Source: Pseudomonadota bacterium
GTDB lineage: Bacteria; Pseudomonadota; Alphaproteobacteria; Rhizobiales; Devosiaceae
NCBI GenBank assembly: GCA_023391095.1
Contig: JAEWBN010000006.1
Location: 186,001 to 250,000, forward strand
Length of the DNA stretch: 64,000 nucleotides
Reading direction: 5' to 3'
Shown: positions 23,610 through 29,442 of the stretch, in pieces
How positions within the stretch are numbered: the first letter of the stretch is position 1
How the letters are laid out: each line of letters begins with the position of its first letter
The notes under the pieces: model-generated
What the model saw: the letters and a program-made list of their open reading frames with translations, nothing else
Databases searched by the model: none
Told to the model about the DNA's origin: nothing
Position numbers and translations under genes: made by a program

Positions 23610-24128
23610 GTGTCTTTGTTCGTGCGTCCCCAAGACCTTAAACCGAAATCCCGTACGCTGCGCCACCGGGATACCCGGCGGAAGCTTTCCTCCATCCTGT
23701 TCGACTCGCTCTCCCGGCTGGACGAAGTGGCCGTGATCGGCTCGGATCCCCTCGTTACCCATTTCGCCGCGTCCTTGGGGTTGGAGGCTGCCTCGTTGGC
23801 CACCTGCCAGGCCATGCTCGACGAGCGACCGGTGACCTTGGTCGGCGTTCCCTCACGTCACTGGTTCCGTCCTGACGCCATGAAGCTCCTTCTGTCGCTG
23901 AAGGGGTCCATGGAGAAGTGCGGTCGGCCCTGCGTGCTTCTTCCACAACGCGCCATAGCCATGCTTCCCGTCCGCGATGCCACCAGCGAGAAGGCCCGGA
24001 TCTTGATCGAGTTGATCCGCGATCCGGTGCGGATGGGCGTCGACCTGGCCTGCTACGACAAGCACGTCGGGGATCCCGTTGGATGCCGGGCGATGCAGCT
24101 GCTCACCGGTCACGACTGCTTCTCCTGA
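23610..24128 (+). CDS. accessory protein with distant TnsA-like core, catalytic motif absent
   Basis: A 172-aa protein with no clear family. By eye its middle (RPVTLVGVPSRHW ... MKLLLSLKGSMEKCGRPCVLLPQ) lines up with the endonuclease-like half of the protein at 24475, and both resemble the region around the active-site strand of TnsA (28615). The D and ExK residues expected of a PD-(D/E)xK nuclease are not present, and it ends without a full winged-helix tail. GTG at 23610 with AGGGAG upstream is the likely start. It probably binds partners or DNA rather than cutting. Low-confidence homology. Confidence 0.5.
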   Translation: MSLFVRPQDLKPKSRTLRHRDTRRKLSSILFDSLSRLDEVAVIGSDPLVTHFAASLGLEAASLATCQAMLDERPVTLVGVPSRHWFRPDAMKLLLSLKGSMEKCGRPCVLLPQRAIAMLPVRDATSEKARILIELIRDPVRMGVDLACYDKHVGDPVGCRAMQLLTGHDCFS

Positions 24129-24186
24129 TCCGTCCGCGTCATCGACCTTCTTGATGGTCTCGAGCTTTCGAGCCGGAGGAAACCTC

Positions 24187-24417
24187 ATGCCCGCAAACGC
24201 GACGAATGCTTCGTCGGAAGCACAGGCCTTGCTGTCGCAACTGATCTATCGCGCCGGCTTCGACCGCCATGAGCTGGAGATCGTCGAAGCCGAAGACGGC
24301 GGGTTCATCCGCTTTCCTGCCGGAACGGACCCCATGACCTTCAAAGTCCGGGACCTCGGGCACATGCTCAAGTCCTACGGACTGCCCTACGAGATCATGA
24401 CCGACCCGGCGACCTAG
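24187..24417 (+). CDS. small hypothetical protein, 76 aa
   Basis: An acidic 76-aa protein (MPANATNASSEAQALLSQL, then RAGFDRHELEIVEAEDGGFIRFPAGTD). The pattern of helix, beta hairpin (IVEAEDGGFIRF) and helix suggests a compact folded domain. No family is recognised. It has a GGAGG site (GCCGGAGGAAACCTC) before the ATG and lies in a row of accessory genes leading to the AAA+ protease. Likely coexpressed with them. Confidence 0.6.
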   Translation: MPANATNASSEAQALLSQLIYRAGFDRHELEIVEAEDGGFIRFPAGTDPMTFKVRDLGHMLKSYGLPYEIMTDPAT

Positions 24418-24474
24418 ACGCCAGCTCGTCTTCGCTCTCGAACTCACCGTTTTCGTTCAACATGGAGACCTCGC

Positions 24475-25083
24475 ATGCTCGATGCCGATGCTGCACGCCT
24501 ACCGTCCGGCCCTGCCCATGCCGGCGCTACCTCCGGACCACGCCGTCGTTCCCTGCGCCAGTCCGCGGAGGCCCTGGTCCTGGTCCACCCTTCGGTCAGG
24601 CGCCTCACCGACGATCGGGTGCCTGACGACCTGGCCGATGATCTCATGATCGCCGCGGAGGACTTCACCGCCATCAAGGTCGCCCTTGGCCGGCGCGAGG
24701 TCTACCTGGTCTGCGTTTGCAACGCGGCCTGGCGCGGCCATGGCAGGCATGCCTTCTTGGAACTGAAGGCACTGGCCGCAACCATGGGCCACACGATCGT
24801 GCTGGTGCCGGAATCGTTCATCCGCCGCGAGCCCCGCCTGACCAACGCCATGATGATCTCGGGTGCCGAAGGTGCCGAGATCGGCTTGACCGACCGCATG
24901 AAGCTGTTGGCCCACCTGATCGACAACGGCGGCAGCGCACCTTTGCTGGACCTGGCGGTGATGGTACGCGGGGAGGAGCCGATCTCGGCCATAATGGCCC
25001 TGGTCGTCGAAGGCGGCCTCTATGTCGACCTCGACAAGCCGATCCTTCCCGCCACCGAAGTGCACCTGGTGCAGCCGCTATGA
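24475..25083 (+). CDS. TnsA-like paralog lacking the endonuclease motif
   Basis: A 202-aa protein. Residues about 70-200 parallel TnsA of the same element: a beta strand (GRREVYLVCVCN) where TnsA has IEVVETK, a helix (FLELKALAATMGHTIVLVPE), then a winged-helix-like C-terminus (LLAHLIDNGGSAPLLDLAVMV ... GLYVDLDKPILPATEVHLV) matching TnsA's GGTLPFGKAVEAL ... AFIDLTRRIEIDSPVKLI. The PD-(D/E)xK residues are replaced, so it should be catalytically dead. It may compete with or regulate TnsA, or bind TnsC. GGAGACC precedes the ATG. Homology judged by eye. Confidence 0.55.
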   Translation: MLDADAARLPSGPAHAGATSGPRRRSLRQSAEALVLVHPSVRRLTDDRVPDDLADDLMIAAEDFTAIKVALGRREVYLVCVCNAAWRGHGRHAFLELKALAATMGHTIVLVPESFIRREPRLTNAMMISGAEGAEIGLTDRMKLLAHLIDNGGSAPLLDLAVMVRGEEPISAIMALVVEGGLYVDLDKPILPATEVHLVQPL

Positions 25084-25412
25084 GCCGGCGCCACCAGGCC
25101 GTGAACTTTTTAGGCGCCGATCCCCTCGCCACCGCGGATCGACTCGAAGCCTTGGCGGAGGACCTTCGCCGGCTTGCATCCGGTCACGCTCCGTCTGCCG
25201 CGCAATTGGCGGAGGCGCCCACGCTCGGGGAATGGGGTGTGCTGTCGCGCTCCGGCATCGCCCTTGTCGGCACGGTCCGAGGACATCCGAGGATCGCGGA
25301 CCATCGCCCTGCGATCACTTCCGAGCTTTTCGCCATCGACGGGGACGAACGCTGGGCGAGGACGATGAGCCGGTACTACCTGCTCGAGCCGCGCGGCACC
25401 GGGGAGAAATAG
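25080..25412 (+). CDS. DUF6634-like small protein
   Basis: A 110-aa protein: ADPLATADRLEALAEDLRRLASG (helix), a proline-containing linker (SAAQLAEAPTLGEWGVLS), then GIALVGTVRGHPRIADHRPAITSELFAIDGDERWARTMSRYYLLEP. The layout matches, from memory, DUF6634 proteins found in alphaproteobacterial islands next to AAA+ genes. Function unknown. ATG overlaps the TnsA-like paralog (ATGA) and the AAA+ protease gene begins one base after its stop, so the three are a translational unit. Confidence 0.7.
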   Translation: MSRRHQAVNFLGADPLATADRLEALAEDLRRLASGHAPSAAQLAEAPTLGEWGVLSRSGIALVGTVRGHPRIADHRPAITSELFAIDGDERWARTMSRYYLLEPRGTGEK

Positions 25413-25413
25413 C

Positions 25414-27381
25414 ATGGGTGAGCTCGACGATTTGGTTTTTCCCGAGGAGCAGCATGAGATGAGGACGATCAAGAACACCAAGGACGAGCGCACGATCCAG
25501 GAGCGGCTGGCCGATCTCGTCATCGAGCGCACTCTCCCCAAGTCGGTACGCAATGCGTTGGCCAAGGGCACGAGCGGGCACCTGGTGGTCGTAGTGCCCT
25601 CGACGGAATGGCAGGAGCCGATCGGCGAGGCCATTGCGGAGCTGCACGAGACGGTCCATTCGGTTTACCCCGGCGGCCCAAAGGCGGCTAAGGACGACCG
25701 CAAGGCCGTCAAATTCCATCTGGAAGCCGGTCACGTTGTGGTCGGGGTGGCGGTCACGCCGTCTACCCTTCCACCGTTGCTGCGCACCGTGGCATCCATG
25801 ACGGTGACAGTGCCCGCTCCGGACCCGGCCTTGCTGCGACGTTTTCTGCGGAGCGTCTGCACCGGTCCGGTTCCCCGCGGCCTCGATGCACTCAACGTCG
25901 GCGCCCTCGACTTCGACGAGATCTGCTCCCTCGTTTCCTTCCAGGCGGAGGCCGCCGGCGTGGTGGAGAAGCTTGGCCGGGCCATCGCCAACAAGACCGG
26001 CATGACCCGCGGCGACGAGGTCCTGCCCTCCATGGAGGAGGCTGTCGAATTCGGTGACGCTCGTCTCTGGGCGCAGGACCTCAAGATCGACCTGGCAGAC
26101 GTCGCCGCACACCGGATCGGGTGGGCCGACGTCGATCGCGGTATTGTCCTCCATGGCCCGCCGGGCACGGGCAAGACCACATACGCCCGGTCGTTGGGGC
26201 AATATCTCGGCATTCCGGTTGTCATCGGCAGCATTGCCGACCTGTTCGCCAGTACAACCGGCTATCTTGATACTGTCATTCGCGCACAGCGCGATCTATT
26301 CGAGCGGGCGAGATCCGCCGCGCCATGCCTATTGTTCCTGGATGAGCTGGACCAGGTGCCTAATCTTGAAGCCACTGACAGCAAGAATAGGGATTATTGG
26401 GCTCCGGTCGTCGCCGATTTCTTGATTGCATTGGACGGTGCGGTGGCCGAGAGGGCCGGCGTCATCGTGGTCGGAGCGACAAATCGGCTGCATGCGATTT
26501 CGCCCGCCATCTTACGAAACGGGCGCCTCGAACGAGCCGTTTTCCTGGGTCCGCCAGGTCCGGATGGAGCAGTGCGCATCCTCCGGCATCACCTCGGCTC
26601 GGCACTCCCTGGTGCCGACCTCGGCGACGTCGCCGCGATCTGCGCCAGTCGCGCGATGACGGGTGCGGACATCATGGATGTCGTCCGCAGCGCCCGCCGC
26701 CGGGCCCGCCGCGCCGACCGGGAGATCACGCTCGACGACCTCAAGTCGGTCCTGATGCCCGGCGGGGGAACATCGCCCGAAGTGGCGAGGCGTATCGCCG
26801 TCCACGAGTCCGGCCATGCCCTCCTTGCCGCACTGCACATGCCCGAGAGCCTGAACCTGGTCACAATCGAACCCGGTGGTGCCGGCGCCAACAGCGGCGG
26901 TCACACCCAACTGGCGGTAGCAGGAACGCGAATCGAGACCATTGTCGAACTCGAGAACAGGGTGGAGATGCTTCTGGCCGGACGGGCAGCCGAGATTCTC
27001 ATCTATGGCTCCCCCAGCTCGGGTGCGGGCGGTTCCGCCTCGAGCGACCTGGCGCTGGCGGTTCAGACGTTGGCGGTCGCTTACCTCACTCTCGGCCTGA
27101 TCGACGGCACGCCACGTTGGCGCTGCGAACCCGATGAGGTGATGCTGCACCTCATGCGCGACCCCATCGCCTGCCATGCAGTCGAGACCCGACTCGGCAT
27201 TCTGGCCGACAGGTCCCTGAAGACGCTCACCGCGAATCGGGATGCGCTCTGCAGGCTATCTGACGCATTGCTGGCGCGAAGAACCGTCAAACGCGATGAA
27301 ATCATGGCCATTGTCGGCAGCGGAACCGAGAGCGTAAGCCCCGCTACCCCTACCAAAGGAGCTCACCCGAACGGACCTTAG
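25414..27381 (+). CDS. soluble FtsH-like AAA+ zinc metalloprotease
   Basis: A 655-aa protein. The AAA+ module (about residues 230-440) has Walker A GPPGTGKTT (Lys254), Walker B LLFLDELD (Asp310, Glu311) and an arginine-finger region (LRNGRLERAV). The C-terminal M41-type domain has the zinc motif HESGH (464-468) and a likely third ligand Asp545 in SSDLALAV. It looks like FtsH except that no membrane helix or periplasmic domain precedes the ATPase; instead there is a 220-residue soluble N-domain. It would unfold and degrade cytosolic targets. Placed inside a Tn7-like element, it may control transposition or host factors; this is inference. Confidence 0.85.
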   Translation: MGELDDLVFPEEQHEMRTIKNTKDERTIQERLADLVIERTLPKSVRNALAKGTSGHLVVVVPSTEWQEPIGEAIAELHETVHSVYPGGPKAAKDDRKAVKFHLEAGHVVVGVAVTPSTLPPLLRTVASMTVTVPAPDPALLRRFLRSVCTGPVPRGLDALNVGALDFDEICSLVSFQAEAAGVVEKLGRAIANKTGMTRGDEVLPSMEEAVEFGDARLWAQDLKIDLADVAAHRIGWADVDRGIVLHGPPGTGKTTYARSLGQYLGIPVVIGSIADLFASTTGYLDTVIRAQRDLFERARSAAPCLLFLDELDQVPNLEATDSKNRDYWAPVVADFLIALDGAVAERAGVIVVGATNRLHAISPAILRNGRLERAVFLGPPGPDGAVRILRHHLGSALPGADLGDVAAICASRAMTGADIMDVVRSARRRARRADREITLDDLKSVLMPGGGTSPEVARRIAVHESGHALLAALHMPESLNLVTIEPGGAGANSGGHTQLAVAGTRIETIVELENRVEMLLAGRAAEILIYGSPSSGAGGSASSDLALAVQTLAVAYLTLGLIDGTPRWRCEPDEVMLHLMRDPIACHAVETRLGILADRSLKTLTANRDALCRLSDALLARRTVKRDEIMAIVGSGTESVSPATPTKGAHPNGP

Positions 27382-27736
27382 TGTGACTTTCCAGCAACAA
27401 AGAACGATTTCGGGTCAAACCTGTGGATACCTGAATTTCTCATTTTTTCATGGTGTCAACATTGAGTGGGCGAATCACGGAGCCGAGTTGCTGAAACGGT
27501 TGCAAGGCGTCACCAGACCCGACTGGCACGGTTGAGTCTCGGCCCAACGCCAATGCCAACCGGCGCATAGCGCTCTTAAAGTAAAACATTAATAAATCGA
27601 AATAAGGTGGAGTCAGGACTCGACCATTCCCGTTGCGACCTTGCCAGAAAAAATGATGGAGGGCCTTTTCAACCCTGGGCTTTTCCGCAGAAGATGATGG
27701 CGGATTCGAACGGAGCCTACTCCGAAGAGGATACCG
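27382..27736. other. intergenic region downstream of the AAA+ protease gene
   Basis: No credible gene in this 355-bp stretch. The GC content is visibly lower than its neighbours, with AT-rich tracts (CATTTTTTCATGG; AACATTAATAAATCGAAATAAGG). Minus-strand open frames here run through the intrinsic terminator at 27737-27769 and are not convincing. It may contain the 3-prime end of the protease message. Confidence 0.4.
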
Positions 27737-27769
27737 AAAAATAAAAACGCCCCGGATTTCTCCAGGGCG
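27737..27769 (-). terminator. strong intrinsic terminator, minus strand
   Basis: Read on the minus strand: CGCCCTGGA, loop GAAA, TCCGGGGCG (9-bp stem with one G-U pair), then TTTTTATTTTT. The GNRA loop and long U tract make it a textbook rho-independent terminator. It ends transcription coming from the repeat array at 27832-28016. Confidence 0.88.
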
Positions 27770-28018
27770 TTGAAATACCGACGGACCCCCAAACAGCCTG
27801 CAAGCAATTGGGTACGTCTCAATCTCGGCAATGGACCTTGCGGCCCGCTGCCACCGGCCTCGCAGCCGATCCATGCAGAACCGGCCTCACAGCCGACTCG
27901 AACATCACGTTGGACCACCAGGCCCAGCGCACACAGCCCGGCTTCACAGCCAACCCGTGCATCACAGTGGACCGCAAGGCCCGCTGCCATGAAACCGGCC
28001 TTACGGCCCGAGATCACG
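27738..28018 (-). ncRNA. candidate structured repeat RNA of about 280 nt
   Basis: A complete minus-strand transcription unit: promoter TTGACG-N17-CATACT (28053-28025), predicted start near 28018, a 57-bp tandem repeat array, and a strong terminator at 27737-27769. As RNA, each repeat can form two short hairpins. Hairpin 1 is GGCU-GUGA-AGCC, GGCU-GUGA-GGCC, GGCU-GCGA-GGCC and GGCC-GUAA-GGCC in the four copies: always a GNRA loop, with compensating stem changes. Hairpin 2 is GGGCC-N4-GGUCC with loops UUGC, UGGU and GCAA. No ORF with a ribosome site fits between promoter and terminator. I know of no Rfam family like it. It is divergent from the mini-DDE/tns operon. Confidence 0.65.
27832..28016. 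repeat. degenerate 57-bp tandem repeat array
   Basis: Core CCGGCYTCACAGCCRA occurs at 27854, 27881, 27938 and 27995 (steps 27, 57, 57); a second block TGGACC-N4-GGCCC occurs at 27832, 27911 and 27968. Units are about 75 percent alike. The first copy is shortened by about 30 bp. Because 57 is a multiple of three, several frames stay open across it, which explains overlapping spurious ORFs. Confidence 0.85.
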
Positions 28019-28024
28019 TCCGAG

Positions 28025-28053
28025 AGTATGTGCTGGCCGCTTCACCGCGTCAA
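28025..28053 (-). promoter_or_regulatory. sigma70-type promoter of the repeat RNA
   Basis: On the minus strand TTGACG (28053-28048), exactly 17 bp, CATACT (28030-28025). The predicted start near 28018 falls at the outer edge of the repeat array. Confidence 0.65.
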
Positions 28054-28081
28054 GCATTCTCCGGGCGTGAGAGGAGAACTC

Positions 28082-28522
28082 ATGCCTGTCTTAGACTCGA
28101 ATGAAATCACTTCGACTGCGGAATACGCTCGCAAGGTATTGCCCCCCGCCATGGGTACTACCGTTCCGAACGACGAACGTATCCTCGTCGTTGACTCTTG
28201 CGCTCTCGATCACTCGATCAAATGCACACGCCCTTATCTGATCGCCGTGATGGACTCGGCTACCCGGCTCATCCTGGCCACCGCTATTGCCAAGGAAAGC
28301 GAGATGGCCGCGTTTGTCTGTGCCGCCGTGAAGGAGGCGATCGCGACCGACCCCGAAACCCTCCAGGGCGTGCCGATCGAGTGCGATTTCTGCGATCCCG
28401 CCGAGCTGCATGCCAGCCTCGACACCACCCGCATCGTCCCGGGTCATAGGGGACGCCGTGCCCGCGGGTGGGCGGAGCGCCAGGTCCGTGCCGCGGCCCT
28501 GATGGCCCGGGCTCGCAAATAG
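28082..28522 (+). CDS. miniature DDE (RNase H-like) domain protein, 146 aa
   Basis: A short protein whose core looks like a compressed retroviral-integrase domain: RILVVDSCALD (Asp38), RPYLIAVMDSATRLILATAIA (strands 2-3), a helix, PIECDFCDPAELHASL (Asp102 or Asp105), and RARGWAERQVRAAALM (Glu132). The strand order and acidic triad parallel TnsB of the same element (Asp273, Asp358, Glu394), but there are no N-terminal DNA-binding or C-terminal Mu-type domains. GAGAGGAGA precedes the ATG. It may be an accessory or regulatory transposase-like subunit. It begins the rightward row leading to tnsA (92-bp gap). Confidence 0.6.
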   Translation: MPVLDSNEITSTAEYARKVLPPAMGTTVPNDERILVVDSCALDHSIKCTRPYLIAVMDSATRLILATAIAKESEMAAFVCAAVKEAIATDPETLQGVPIECDFCDPAELHASLDTTRIVPGHRGRRARGWAERQVRAAALMARARK

Positions 28523-28614
28523 GTTCCCATCACGACGAACGTTCCGGCCAACCCGGTCACCGGTGAAGTTAGCGCAGCCCGACAGCTGCGCCAACTGGCT
28601 GGCGGAGAACACAC

Positions 28615-29442
28615 ATGTATCTGGACAAGAAATCCGCCTTCGAAAAATCGGCGCGCGTGCCCCAAACGTCCGCCCGCATCGTCATGGCACCTTCGGGGGG
28701 CGCATTCCGCACCATCGTCGGTCATGGCTCCGTTCGTGCCACCAGCGTCTTCCCATCGGTTAAGGCCGGTTATGGCCAGCCCTGCGAAGCGGATCACGAG
28801 CGTATGCACGTGCGCATCTGCGAGGCCGACCCCCGCATCGTCGACTACCAGCATCAGCCTCATCGGTTGGAGATCATGCTGAGCGATCGCGCCAAAGCCC
28901 TCCTCTACACTCCGGATGCGATCAGACAGACCGAGGATGGCACGATCGAAGTGGTCGAGACCAAGCAGACAGAGGAGCAGTTCACGCTCTCTTCGCGGTA
29001 CGCCGAGAAGCTGGCCATGGCCGAGCAGGTGTACGCCAGCCTCGGCTGGCGCTTCCTCCGCCTTTCCCAGGACAAGGATCTCGAGATCAAGCCCCTTTGG
29101 CCGAACGCCCGTATGATCTGCCTACGTAACAAGCGCCGTGTGACGACCGCCGATCGCATGCGCTTCCAAGAGGCCGCCCAGCACGAAGGGGGTACGCTTC
29201 CCTTCGGCAAGGCCGTGGAGGCTCTTGCCGCGGGCGGGATCTACGAGCCGTGTGACGCTGTGACCCTGCTGCACCGCCTGATCGTGGGCCGCACCGCCTT
29301 CATCGACCTGACCCGCCGCATCGAGATCGATTCCCCGGTTAAGCTCATCGTCGACCCCGGCCCCCCTTCGATGCTCCGCAATTTGCCTGAATTGTTTGGC
29401 TCGGACATCCAGTTCGACGCACTCACAATGGAGTTATCGTGA
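28615..29442 (+). CDS. tnsA: TnsA-like endonuclease subunit of heteromeric transposase
   Basis: A 275-aa protein with the PD-(D/E)xK active site of TnsA: Glu58/Glu62 in PCEADHE, Asp101 in YTPDAI, Glu115-x-Lys117 in VVETK. A winged-helix C-terminal domain follows (GTLPFGKAVEALAAGG ... TAFIDLTRRIEIDSPVKLI). TnsA cuts the 5-prime ends of the transposon, so with TnsB it gives cut-and-paste movement. GGAG lies before the ATG. The stop overlaps the tnsB start (TGATG). Size matches Tn7 TnsA. Confidence 0.9.
   Translation: MYLDKKSAFEKSARVPQTSARIVMAPSGGAFRTIVGHGSVRATSVFPSVKAGYGQPCEADHERMHVRICEADPRIVDYQHQPHRLEIMLSDRAKALLYTPDAIRQTEDGTIEVVETKQTEEQFTLSSRYAEKLAMAEQVYASLGWRFLRLSQDKDLEIKPLWPNARMICLRNKRRVTTADRMRFQEAAQHEGGTLPFGKAVEALAAGGIYEPCDAVTLLHRLIVGRTAFIDLTRRIEIDSPVKLIVDPGPPSMLRNLPELFGSDIQFDALTMELS

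Noticed and set aside
27600..27725. tRNA-like fragments on the minus strand (GGTCGAGTCC, GTTCGAATCC)
   Set aside because: Neither can form a T-stem or cloverleaf; likely chance in AT/GC mixed intergenic DNA.
27832..28016. CRISPR array
   Set aside because: The units are head-to-tail 57-bp repeats without unique spacers, and no cas gene is present.
27613..28017. Minus-strand repetitive ORF as a protein gene
   Set aside because: It reads through a strong terminator at 27737-27769, lacks a ribosome site, and its periodicity follows from the 57-bp DNA repeat.
27770..28081. N-terminal extension of the mini-DDE protein through the repeats from a TTG codon
   Set aside because: A strong GAGAGGAGA site precedes ATG 28082, and the extension is only the translated repeat.
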